From an uncultured Methanobrevibacter sp. (lineage in GTDB: Archaea; Methanobacteriota; Methanobacteria; Methanobacteriales; Methanobacteriaceae), in contig OMSA01000003.1 of assembly GCA_900313645.1 (NCBI GenBank), positions 1 to 33,648 of the forward strand: DNA of 33,648 bases, given 5' to 3'. Positions 1 through 8,303 of the stretch are shown one piece after another; the first letter of the stretch is position 1, and each line of letters begins with the position of its first letter. The position numbers and the translations under genes are program-made. Under the pieces are notes generated by a model, which saw only the letters and a list, made by a program, of their open reading frames with translations, was not told the DNA's origin and ran no database searches.

Positions 1-3000
1 TGCATCATATTCATCTTCTATAGCTTTAAATGCAACATTTACATCATATTTACCTCTGTATAATGTAATATCTGCAGTAGCCATACCGTTTTCATCAGTA
101 ACTAATGAATAAACTGCATCACCAATAGTAATGGTTACATCAGCATTTGCAATAGCCTCACCAATGTAGTTAGTGAATTGTGCAGTAAATTTATCAGCAA
201 CCACATCAACACGAACATCGGAAGCAATGATTTTTACTTCTTTGTTTTTGTTGACTTTTAAGGTTCCAGTGGTTTGATTACCTAAGTATTTGTAATCTCC
301 ACTATAAGTGATAGTAAATTCGTATTCACCAATTGCTAAATCAGGAACAGCTAAAACAGCTACACCATCCACAAGATCCGCAGATACTTCAGCACCATTA
401 ATGGATAATTTGACAGTACCTGTAGCATCAGCAATAGTTACAGTAATATCAGAATCAACCCATTGGGTTTTTTCAGGTTTGCTTACAGTCAAGGTAGTAG
501 TGTTCTGTGCACCATATGTTTCATCAAGAGATGATACTCTTACGGTGTAGGTATTAGCCAATAGACCTTCTACTTCAAGAGTTCCTTTACCGTCAACAAG
601 TTTTACTGTGTATTGTTTGTTATCAACTAGAACAGCCACTTCAGAAACGGAAGTCACATTACATGTAATGTTGAAAACAGCTGTTTGGCCGACTTTAATA
701 TCTTCAGCAGTAATGATGATTCCGGCAGTTTCATTTTGATAGTTGTCTATTACTAAAGTGTCATCTTCTTTGTGGTTAATAGCAGCATTACCGAATCCGT
801 TATTACTGTTCAATATATTGTCAGTCATTACGGTTTCAGTACCAGTATATGTTTTTAAATCAATTGCATAGTTTTTAGAAGTTGTAATATTGTTTCCAGT
901 GATTATATTACCTTTAGCGTTTTTGTTTCCAAATTCAATATAACCAACCACGTCATTGTCTGCAAAAGTGACATTTTTGGTATTGGCCGCACTGAATTTG
1001 ATGGAATTGTCACCGAGGAATGTGTTGTTTGCCACAACAATGTTTCCTTGGGAAATAGTGGTTGCACCATTGATGACGTTATCATGCACATAGGAACCTG
1101 CACCGCTTAAGGTTAATCCGCCAGCAGTGTTGTCGTATGCTTCAGCATCTGCACCAACAGTTAAAGCTTTACCTACAGTGTTATTGAAAAATACGGTATT
1201 TGCACCTGTACTTGCAGTACCTCCAATAGTATTGTTGTATACAATTGAAGTCGGCAAGAAATTAGCGGATGCACCGACTAAAACATTACCAGTATAAGTG
1301 TTGTTGATGAAATCACCTGCTCCCCATTGTTGATTAATACCGACACCACCGTAGTCAATGTAGTTATCAGCTACATAGTTGTGTGCACCGGAAATTACTA
1401 ATCCCCAGCAGATAGCTGCAGGAGTTTTGTCATGAGCTAAAATTCTGTTGTTTGTAATGTTGTTGTAAACATTAGCTAATACACCGGAAGGAATATCCAC
1501 GTTGTAGGTGGTTAGGTAAATCATGTTTCCGACGTTTCCTTCAACAACGATTGTGTTGTTGTCGAAAGTGCAGTAATCAGCCCAAGCGATTACCAATGAA
1601 CTTGATCCACCATTGTTTCTTGTGTAGAAGTAACTGTTTTTAACTGTTACCCAAGTTGAGTTTGCCCTAATGGAAGTAGCTCCTACACCTGATCCTACTC
1701 TTTGGTCTTCAATTACATTACTAATTCTGTCTAAAACGACATGGTGGGTGTTGAATACCCATAATTGAGTATTGTGGAAATTGATTCCAGTGATGTTGGA
1801 CCATGAACCTCCATAGCTGACTGTGAATCTGTTACCAGGGTTTTCGCCCATTAAACTGCCTGCAGTAGTGTTCAAGTCAATGTATGCATCGCCGGTGGTT
1901 GTAATAATATTTACCGGTTTGCTTACATCAAAGTAGACATTTTTTTCTTGGTCAGGGTTAATGATTGAACCTTGGAAGTCTAAGGTTGTTCCGTCTTCAA
2001 TGAATTCAAAGATTTTACCTCCATCAGCCTGATTGAAGTAGTACATGTAATTATCATTATTTACAATATTATTCAATTCCTTAAATTCAGTGGAATTTGC
2101 AGGATTTAATCTGTTGTTTCCATCATATTTTACATTAATCTCAGTGATGTTGTCGTCGGCACCAATGTTATAATAAGCAACGCCGTCAATCAATTCTAAA
2201 ACTTCATCTTTACCGTTTATTGTTACGTTCACATTGCCTGTACCAAATGGAATGCAAATAATGACCATATTTTTATCAGCAGTTCTGTAAACAGAAGATA
2301 AAATGGTTGCATTTTCTTTATTCAATACATCGAACTTTTTAGTTGTAGAGAACGGATTGAAAGTATCATCACCAGAATATGCGACTGACACAGTATTTGA
2401 TCCGATGACATAGTTTTCAAACACGCATGTTGCTTTCCCGTTTTCAATAGGGACAATGTAAGATTCTCCACTCATTGCAAAAGTTACATTTCCGGTTGCT
2501 TCACCCATATAAACAGTTATAATTGCAGGTTGGAAATTATATATTGTTGGTGCTTCAATGTTTGCATTTGCATTGAAATTATATGATTTTGAAATCGGAT
2601 TGAAATTTTCATCACCTTCGTAAGCAAATGCTACAGTGTTTCTTCCTAATGTGTAATTGGTAAACTCTTGAATTGCTGTTCCATTTACCAATTCTTTTCT
2701 GTATGTTACACCATTTACAGTGAATGTAACGTTTCCTGTTGCATTATGCAAATTGACTTCTACATAAGGATTTAATCCATAGTATGCGTCATGTGCTGCA
2801 ACATCATTCATTTGAATATGAATATTTTTTTGGAAACTTACAGGACTGTAATTTTCATCACCATTATATTGAACCTTGAATGCTTGATTGTTTGCTATCT
2901 TAGTGTATTTAGTTACCTCAAAGGTGAATGCACCATCAATCAAGTCTGTTGTGTATGTTTCACCTGCAAAGGTAATGGTAACATTTCCAGTTGCATGGGT

Positions 3001-3294
3001 ATAGTTGGCTGAAACAATGATTGGTTGACCCCATTGTGCCACATATGCTGAACCTGACATAGGCAGGTTGAAGTCATAGGTATATGTAGGTGCCACTGGG
3101 TCTGATAGGACATCATCCTGTTGAGTTGCACTTAATTCACCATCAGTTACATCTTCGCTGACAGCAGTAACTTCTGCGTCATCACCATCAGCGGTTATTT
3201 CATCTACGCTTACATCTTCAGCTGCACTTACAGCTCCCAACGTAAAAATAGCCAGCACGAAAATACTGACTAACAATAACTTATTTAATCGCAA
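1..3294 (-). CDS. Adhesin-like secreted protein, Ig-like repeats plus beta-helix (partial, C-terminus beyond window)
   Basis: The frame is open from a TTG start at 3294 to the window edge (1098 codons, no stop). An AGAAGGTGAT ribosome-binding site lies about 6 nt before the TTG. Residues 1-24 form a signal peptide (MRLNKLLL..., hydrophobic core, cut near AVSAAED), followed by an acidic linker. Residues about 84-404 hold four Ig-like repeats with the recurring pattern ATGNVTF...NG..Y...NG...F.NY..G.N.V...Y.GD..FNP. Residues about 425-830 are Asn/Gly/Ile/Val-rich with short turns (NNTI, DNYI, NNTF), typical of a right-handed beta-helix (NosD/pectate-lyase type). Further Ig-like repeats run from about 847 to the edge. 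Such adhesin-like proteins are abundant in Methanobrevibacter and are thought to act in surface attachment; the ligand is unknown. Any C-terminal wall or membrane anchor lies outside the window. Confidence 0.9.
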   Translation of the reverse strand, partial: MRLNKLLLVSIFVLAIFTLGAVSAAEDVSVDEITADGDDAEVTAVSEDVTDGELSATQQDDVLSDPVAPTYTYDFNLPMSGSAYVAQWGQPIIVSANYTHATGNVTITFAGETYTTDLIDGAFTFEVTKYTKIANNQAFKVQYNGDENYSPVSFQKNIHIQMNDVAAHDAYYGLNPYVEVNLHNATGNVTFTVNGVTYRKELVNGTAIQEFTNYTLGRNTVAFAYEGDENFNPISKSYNFNANANIEAPTIYNFQPAIITVYMGEATGNVTFAMSGESYIVPIENGKATCVFENYVIGSNTVSVAYSGDDTFNPFSTTKKFDVLNKENATILSSVYRTADKNMVIICIPFGTGNVNVTINGKDEVLELIDGVAYYNIGADDNITEINVKYDGNNRLNPANSTEFKELNNIVNNDNYMYYFNQADGGKIFEFIEDGTTLDFQGSIINPDQEKNVYFDVSKPVNIITTTGDAYIDLNTTAGSLMGENPGNRFTVSYGGSWSNITGINFHNTQLWVFNTHHVVLDRISNVIEDQRVGSGVGATSIRANSTWVTVKNSYFYTRNNGGSSSLVIAWADYCTFDNNTIVVEGNVGNMIYLTTYNVDIPSGVLANVYNNITNNRILAHDKTPAAICWGLVISGAHNYVADNYIDYGGVGINQQWGAGDFINNTYTGNVLVGASANFLPTSIVYNNTIGGTASTGANTVFFNNTVGKALTVGADAEAYDNTAGGLTLSGAGSYVHDNVINGATTISQGNIVVANNTFLGDNSIKFSAANTKNVTFADNDVVGYIEFGNKNAKGNIITGNNITTSKNYAIDLKTYTGTETVMTDNILNSNNGFGNAAINHKEDDTLVIDNYQNETAGIIITAEDIKVGQTAVFNITCNVTSVSEVAVLVDNKQYTVKLVDGKGTLEVEGLLANTYTVRVSSLDETYGAQNTTTLTVSKPEKTQWVDSDITVTIADATGTVKLSINGAEVSADLVDGVAVLAVPDLAIGEYEFTITYSGDYKYLGNQTTGTLKVNKNKEVKIIASDVRVDVVADKFTAQFTNYIGEAIANADVTITIGDAVYSLVTDENGMATADITLYRGKYDVNVAFKAIEDEYDA
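2083..3045 (-). repeat. Four tandem Ig-like repeats within the adhesin
   Basis: Translated units at residues 84-160, 171-241, 251-323 and 332-404 share ATGNV(T/N)(I/F/V)T early in the unit, a central NG or DG turn, and Y.GD(E/D).(F/Y)(N/S)P near the end. The fourth unit is the most diverged (GTGNVNV, YDGNNRLNP). They are protein-level repeats of 70-77 residues; DNA identity between units is limited, which suggests old duplications. Confidence 0.75.
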
Positions 3295-3339
3295 AATTAA
3301 ATCACCTTCTAAATATTATATTCAAGTATAATTGAATAC

Positions 3340-3349
3340 AATTTATAAT
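3340..3349 (-). promoter_or_regulatory. Probable TATA box of the adhesin gene
   Basis: Minus-strand ATTATAAATT would place the transcript start near 3320, giving a leader of about 27 nt that carries the AGGTGAT ribosome-binding site before the TTG start at 3294. Called from position and composition only; the region is very AT-rich. Confidence 0.35.
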
Positions 3350-3368
3350 TATTTAATAAAGTAATATT

Positions 3369-3406
3369 TAATATTTTTCTATATTGATTGATGTTGAAAA
3401 ATATTA
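3369..3406. promoter_or_regulatory. 11-bp perfect inverted repeat upstream of the adhesin
   Basis: TAATATTTTTC at 3369-3379 is exactly complementary to GAAAAATATTA at 3396-3406, with a 16-nt spacer. It lies just upstream of the predicted TATA box of the adhesin gene and has no following T-tract on the minus strand. An operator is more likely than a terminator, but the sequence is AT-only apart from one pair. Confidence 0.35.
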
Positions 3407-3429
3407 CTATTCTGCAAAAAAAATGATCG

Positions 3430-3507
3430 GCGAAATATTGTTAAAAAAATAGAAAAAAAATAGAAAAGAAACTATTGAATCTGTTAAAGATACAAACAAT
3501 TCAATAG
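3430..3507 (-). terminator. Hairpin plus T-tract terminator of the helicase/HerA/winged-helix operon
   Basis: A perfect 9-bp stem (3472-3480 with 3499-3507, 18-nt loop) is followed on the minus strand by T-rich sequence (TTTCTTTTCTATTTTTTTTC and another T7 run). It lies 30-100 nt after the stop of the 163-aa gene. Confidence 0.55.
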
Positions 3508-3536
3508 CATATCATGAATTAAAATATTTAAAGAGC

Positions 3537-4028
3537 TTAAAAAATAAAGCCCCTTTTTTTCTTGTGCTTATATGAAATTTCAAAGGAATTTAAAGCCATT
3601 TTCTTTAAGACTTCCATATCCTCCTCACTGATTCCAACGATTTCTTCCCATTCACTTTCCAAAGTAGCGATTTCATCCAGAACCTCACTACCTTTAGAGG
3701 TTAAAGAACAGTCATAAGCTAGACCATTATCAGGATTCAAATCAATTTCAATAAGTCCGTTTTTAGCCAGTTTTTTATATTTATTCAAATACAGGCCCAA
3801 ATGCATATTAAACAAATCATCCTTTTCGGCCTTTTCGAATTGCTTTATGCGAATCCTTTTGTGATGCGGTTTTTCATGTTTTTTAACCTGCTTTAAAAGT
3901 TTAATCTGACTTTCATGCAGAAACACGCTTAAATTCTCACGCACATATGTCATCTTGGACTCTTCAATGACTCCAATCAATGAAGAGGCTTTCATATTTG
4001 CTATTGCCCTATTGTGGGGATGAGCCAT
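3537..4028 (-). CDS. Winged-helix (MarR-like) DNA-binding protein
   Basis: A 163-aa protein. Residues about 35-125 look like a winged helix: a helical segment with many Lys/Arg (KKHEKPHHKRIRIKQFEKAE), a recognition-helix-like stretch (LYLNKYKKLAKNGLIEID) and a wing reaching DCSLTSKGSEVLDEI. The tail (EWEEIVGISEEDMEVLKKM) resembles the C-terminal helices of MarR regulators. The ATG follows the stop of the HerA-like gene by 8 bp, and its GGTGAT ribosome-binding site overlaps that stop codon, so translation is probably coupled. It is last in a three-gene operon with a HerA-like ATPase and a Ski2-like helicase, so it may be a nucleic-acid-binding partner rather than a classic repressor. The fold call is moderate; ligand and targets are unknown. 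Confidence 0.6.
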   Translation of the reverse strand: MAHPHNRAIANMKASSLIGVIEESKMTYVRENLSVFLHESQIKLLKQVKKHEKPHHKRIRIKQFEKAEKDDLFNMHLGLYLNKYKKLAKNGLIEIDLNPDNGLAYDCSLTSKGSEVLDEIATLESEWEEIVGISEEDMEVLKKMALNSFEISYKHKKKRGFIF

Positions 4029-4036
4029 CTAATCAC

Positions 4037-5635
4037 CTATTTCATCTGACCGAAGATTCCCCTCATAATTCCTTTTGTCACTTCACGTGTAGCAGTATTG
4101 ACTGCTTGAGATGCTGCTTTTTCAAGAGCTTTCTGTTGAGGAGTTTTTTTAGCTTTTTTACCACTTGCAGGTTGTTGTCCTCCTAAAACACTGCCTAAAA
4201 CATCACCTAATATTCCGCCAGCAGAAGGTGCTTGCTGTTGAGGCTCAGGAGTGGAAACTTCCTCTTGCTTTTCAACTTCAACCTTGGCCTCTTCAATAAT
4301 CTCCTTGTCCACTTGTGCTACTTCACTTTCAACATTAGGGTTTGAATCGATTTTTTCTAAAAGCATTTCATATGCAGACATGGCGTCCAGAGCTTCCCAA
4401 TATTTAGGCTTTAGTTCTGACAGATTAATCAATTCAGACCTCATTGCATCATCAATAGCTCCAATATAACTTTGAGGAGGTACAATATCCACTTTTTGAA
4501 CGATACTAGGAACCCCACCCTCTTCAAGAACTGAAACTAATGCCTGACCGATTCCAAGTTCGGAAATTACACTTGCAGTGTCAAATTCAGGATTTGGTCT
4601 GAATGTTTCAGCTGCAACTTTTACCGCTTTCTGGTCTTTTGGAGTGTATGCATGAAGTGCATGCTGAACCCTATTTCCCAATTGGGCTAAAATATCATCA
4701 GGAATATCTGCAGGAGATTGTGATATGAAATACAGTCCCACACCTTTTGAACGAATCAGTCTTACAATCTGTTCCACTTTCTTACCAAATTCAGGGGACA
4801 TATCATCAAATAATAAATGTGCCTCATCAAAGAAAAATACGAATTTAGGCTTGTCCATGTCTCCTACTTCAGGCAATGTTTGATATAAATTTGACAGCAT
4901 CCACAAAAGGAATGTTGAGTATATTTCAGGAGACAATGATAGTTTTTGAGCATCCAATACGTTGATGACACCTTTTCCATTATCATCAAGTTTCATAAAG
5001 TCGCCTAATTCCAATGCAGGTTCACCAAAGAAATCATTTCCTCCTTGGTCTTCCATTTTCAGCAAACTTCTCAAAATGGTATTTGCAGACTTTTCGGCAA
5101 TGGCACCGTACTGACTTTCGTACTGGTCCTTATTTTCAACAACATGATTTATCATTGATTTTAAATCTTTTAAGTCAATTATCAAAAGAGATTCCTCATC
5201 TGCCACCTTAAAAACTATATCCAATACGCCTTCCTGTGCTTCTGATAGGTTTAAAATCTTAGACAGTAAAGTCGGACCCATTTCAGATAAGGTTACTCTG
5301 ACAGGAAGCCCTTTTTCACCAAACAAATCCCAAAACTCGACGGGATATGCCTCATATTTAAATCCTTTAGCTGCAAGACCATATTTTTCGACGTTTGTCT
5401 TAATCTTGTCTGTTTCAGAGCCTAATTTTGCAAGTCCTGAAATATCTCCTTTCATATCCGCAAGAAATACAGGAACTCCCAAATCAGAAAATGATTCAGC
5501 TAAAGTTTTTAAGGTAATTGTTTTACCAGTCCCAGTTGCACCGGCAATCAGACCGTGACGGTTTGCCAGTTTTGGCAACAAAAATACCTCGGTATTCTCA
5601 TTACATCCTATTAATATTTTATCTTCTGCAAACAT
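4037..5635 (-). CDS. HerA-like (DUF853/YjgR-type) ATPase
   Basis: A 532-aa P-loop ATPase. Counting from an upstream ATG at 5647, Walker A is GATGTGKT at 36-43, followed by a HerA-type stretch (VPVFLADMKGDISGLAKLG). Walker B is FVFFFDEAHLLF near 269-280, then a sensor-like region (IRSKGVGLYFISQSPADIPD). The C-terminus is a Gln/Ala/Gly/Lys-rich low-complexity linker and a short basic helix (AVNTATREVTKGIMRGIFGQ), as in bacterial YjgR (DUF853) proteins. HerA proteins are hexameric DNA translocases; the DUF853 branch has no settled role. The ATG at 5635 is preferred because GGTGA lies 4 nt upstream, whereas the ATG at 5647 has no such site. The upstream helicase stop lies inside this overlap, so translation is coupled. 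Confidence 0.85.
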   Translation of the reverse strand: MFAEDKILIGCNENTEVFLLPKLANRHGLIAGATGTGKTITLKTLAESFSDLGVPVFLADMKGDISGLAKLGSETDKIKTNVEKYGLAAKGFKYEAYPVEFWDLFGEKGLPVRVTLSEMGPTLLSKILNLSEAQEGVLDIVFKVADEESLLIIDLKDLKSMINHVVENKDQYESQYGAIAEKSANTILRSLLKMEDQGGNDFFGEPALELGDFMKLDDNGKGVINVLDAQKLSLSPEIYSTFLLWMLSNLYQTLPEVGDMDKPKFVFFFDEAHLLFDDMSPEFGKKVEQIVRLIRSKGVGLYFISQSPADIPDDILAQLGNRVQHALHAYTPKDQKAVKVAAETFRPNPEFDTASVISELGIGQALVSVLEEGGVPSIVQKVDIVPPQSYIGAIDDAMRSELINLSELKPKYWEALDAMSAYEMLLEKIDSNPNVESEVAQVDKEIIEEAKVEVEKQEEVSTPEPQQQAPSAGGILGDVLGSVLGGQQPASGKKAKKTPQQKALEKAASQAVNTATREVTKGIMRGIFGQMK

Positions 5636-5639
5636 TTGT

Positions 5640-8228
5640 TCACCCATTTTCGATTTTCTTAATTAGATAATTAGTCTTTTTAACTATATTATTTTTATTA
5701 TAAGCTTTAGCAATCCTTTTGATGGCATCCAAATTCTTGACAAAATTGTCCAGCCATGAGAATATGTCTCCAGGATAGACCTGAACCTGATACTTTCTAA
5801 ACAGTTTTGTTGAAATATCCTGCGGATCTTTACCCTTTAGCCTTTCATGAACTATGAGCTCGGAGATTCCCCTTTGAAGACAGCTGCAAAATGGCCTGTC
5901 CTGGCATCTGCACTGCAGGAAATCAGACTGAATAGCAATCAGAGCATCCTGGAATTTATTATCCACCTTATCAATAGCCTCACCGCTTGAGATGATGTCC
6001 AAAGTGGATTCTGCAAATAATCTTGTAGAAAATTTAATTTTTAAGGCATTGGCAATCTGGTTGTGAATGACACTTGACAGATAAGCATTTTCAAACATTT
6101 CCAAATCCATTGCCATTGCTAAAATCAGAACCTTAAGTTTATCAAACTTATCCTTTTTCTTATACATTGGAGAGAGGCCAACATATCTTTTTAAGTAATT
6201 TCTATCATTTAATGTATTTTTAATAAATTCAGCCTCATCGACGGATAAAAACGAAACCGATGCCGCCCTTCCATATTTCGTTACTTCCAACTTATTTGAA
6301 ACACGGTTAATCAGGCCCAAATCCTCCATCTCATCAACAGCTATCTTAATGCTTATCGGAACGTCAATTGTCTTGTAAAACTTATTCAGCTCATCCATTG
6401 ACTTTATTGAAGTTGAAGAGATATCTGCAAGAATCTGCTCATATGCTGATTCCTCATCATATTCAATATATACGTCATCACTGTTGCTTTCCAATAAATC
6501 CAATGCCATAGACTCTTCTGATTCTCCTTCAAAATCATTTCCAACTTCCGGTAGAAGATAAACAATACCCCTGTCATGATATGATGGCCTTCCGGCACGA
6601 CCCAGCATCTGTGAAAATTCATTTGGATTAATCCATTTATTTCCCATGATAAGAGAGTCAAATATTACCTGTGATGCCGGAAAATCAACACCTGCCGCAA
6701 GGGCTGCCGTAGTTACGACACATGAGATTCTTCCCTTATCAAAGTCCTTTTCGATTTTTTCCTTTTTATAATAAGACAATCCTGCATGATAAGCCTGAGC
6801 ATTGATGCGTTTATTGCTTAGATAATTTGCAATCTGATGAGTTTTACGCCTTGAATTGGTAAATATTATAGTCTGGCCTCTAAATCCTTTTTTGGATTTT
6901 GTATTGAATTCCTTTTTAACCAGTTTCTGCATTATATGGCGTTTTTGGGATTCGTTTCTTACATAAACCAAATGCCTTTCGAGAGGAACCGGACGCTGTG
7001 AATATTCAACCAGCTTCATATTGAATTCCTCAGCTAAAAATTCAGGATTTTTTACTGTTGCTGAAAGGCCGATGATTTGAGTTTTTGGATATAAATGCTT
7101 TATCCGTTTAATTAAACCATTCAAACGGGTTCCCCTATCCTCATCATCAATCATGTGGATTTCATCAATCAATACAACCCCCAAGTTTGACAGACTGTTG
7201 GAATTGCCGTTTCTTAAAAGATAATCTATTCCTTCATAGGTTGCAACAACTATATCTGATTTGGAAACATCACTGTCAGGCAGGTTTAACTCGCCTTTTG
7301 CCTTAACCCTGTTTCTTCCCACCTTGATGGATACCTTTAAGCCCAATTTGGAGTATTTCTTTTTAAAATCCCTGTACTTCTGATTTGCAAGAGCAACCAG
7401 AGGTGTTAAAAACACGAATTTCTTGCCTTCCAAAGCCTGTGTGATGCCCGCAAGCTCTCCAACCAATGTCTTACCGGAACCTGTAGCGCTCACCACCAGC
7501 AAATCTTCGCCCTTTAAAAGCCCTTCCTTAATAGCCAGATACTGTACAGGCAATAATTTGGTATTTCCTGAGTTGAGCAGAACGTCCTTAAATTCCATTG
7601 GGATTTTAAGCCTTTTCATGTCGACAGGAGGAATGATATGTTTTGATTTGCGGGTTTTATCAAAAAGAGTCAAATCCCTATTTTTTAAAGGATCGAAATG
7701 GGGATTCAAAACAGACAGTGTTTTTTCAAGACTTTCAGTTTTTTCCAAAGTTTTTTTAAGATTTCTGAAAATCTTTTTGTCGAATCCCTGAAGTTTTATC
7801 TCTTCCTTAATCGTATCATGAGCACAGTCCTTACAGATGAGCTGATTATTATATTTATAAGAATAAGATGAATTGACAATGGTGATATTTCCTTCATATG
7901 CACAAAAATCACATACCTGTGTGCGTCTAACCTTGATATTCAATGATTTCAGGAAATTTTCAACTTTTTTATCAGGTGTTGCAAGAAAAACTGCCTGTGA
8001 GCGCAGAAGCTTGGTCACTTCACCTGGCGGAATCAGCTTTTCATTTAAAGTGGAGTTGTCCTTAAAATTATAATCTGCAACAAACCTTGAAATGGATAAA
8101 GACTCACCATCATCCAAGAATTTGATATTTCCAACAAATTCCGGTTCCCTTTTATGATTCAGAGCACCTTTTGGAGAACCTATTGGATATAATCTCCACT
8201 GTTTTTTAATCTTTTTTAAAACTAGCAT
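5640..8228 (-). CDS. Archaeal Ski2-like DEAD/DEAH-box helicase with zinc-binding cysteines
   Basis: An 862-aa superfamily 2 helicase. An N-terminal domain of about 200 residues carries a C4 zinc site (C106, C109, C132, C135). Motif I is SATGSGKT (247-254), motif II DEIH (355-358), motif III SAT (389-391) and motif VI QMLGRAGRP (540-548). The rest resembles Ski2/Hel308 winged-helix and ratchet domains. A second cysteine cluster, CRC-x5-CSC (C773, C775, C781, C783), lies near the C-terminus. The layout fits archaeal Ski2-like enzymes such as ASH-Ski2, which in Thermococcales works with RNase J and the exosome; an RNA role here is inference, and a Hel308-like DNA role is possible. It is first of three tightly packed genes. 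No clear ribosome-binding site precedes the ATG. Confidence 0.85.
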   Translation of the reverse strand: MLVLKKIKKQWRLYPIGSPKGALNHKREPEFVGNIKFLDDGESLSISRFVADYNFKDNSTLNEKLIPPGEVTKLLRSQAVFLATPDKKVENFLKSLNIKVRRTQVCDFCAYEGNITIVNSSYSYKYNNQLICKDCAHDTIKEEIKLQGFDKKIFRNLKKTLEKTESLEKTLSVLNPHFDPLKNRDLTLFDKTRKSKHIIPPVDMKRLKIPMEFKDVLLNSGNTKLLPVQYLAIKEGLLKGEDLLVVSATGSGKTLVGELAGITQALEGKKFVFLTPLVALANQKYRDFKKKYSKLGLKVSIKVGRNRVKAKGELNLPDSDVSKSDIVVATYEGIDYLLRNGNSNSLSNLGVVLIDEIHMIDDEDRGTRLNGLIKRIKHLYPKTQIIGLSATVKNPEFLAEEFNMKLVEYSQRPVPLERHLVYVRNESQKRHIMQKLVKKEFNTKSKKGFRGQTIIFTNSRRKTHQIANYLSNKRINAQAYHAGLSYYKKEKIEKDFDKGRISCVVTTAALAAGVDFPASQVIFDSLIMGNKWINPNEFSQMLGRAGRPSYHDRGIVYLLPEVGNDFEGESEESMALDLLESNSDDVYIEYDEESAYEQILADISSTSIKSMDELNKFYKTIDVPISIKIAVDEMEDLGLINRVSNKLEVTKYGRAASVSFLSVDEAEFIKNTLNDRNYLKRYVGLSPMYKKKDKFDKLKVLILAMAMDLEMFENAYLSSVIHNQIANALKIKFSTRLFAESTLDIISSGEAIDKVDNKFQDALIAIQSDFLQCRCQDRPFCSCLQRGISELIVHERLKGKDPQDISTKLFRKYQVQVYPGDIFSWLDNFVKNLDAIKRIAKAYNKNNIVKKTNYLIKKIENG

Positions 8229-8263
8229 TATATTCTAATCTATTTTTAATTGTTAATAAATTT

Positions 8264-8303
8264 TAAAAAAAAAGAATAAAAATTGATTATTCCATATAAT
8301 CAA
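8264..8303 (-). terminator. Stop-straddling hairpin and T-tract after the DUF368 gene
   Basis: TTGATTAT (8283-8290) pairs perfectly with ATAATCAA (8296-8303) around a 5-nt loop. The gene's stop codon lies in the stem. On the minus strand TTTTTATTC and a T9 run follow immediately. Confidence 0.6.

Noticed and set aside
308-550. Open plus-strand frame of 80 codons
   Set aside because: It lies antisense inside the adhesin coding frame, which is continuous with Ig-like repeats; there is no ribosome-binding site.
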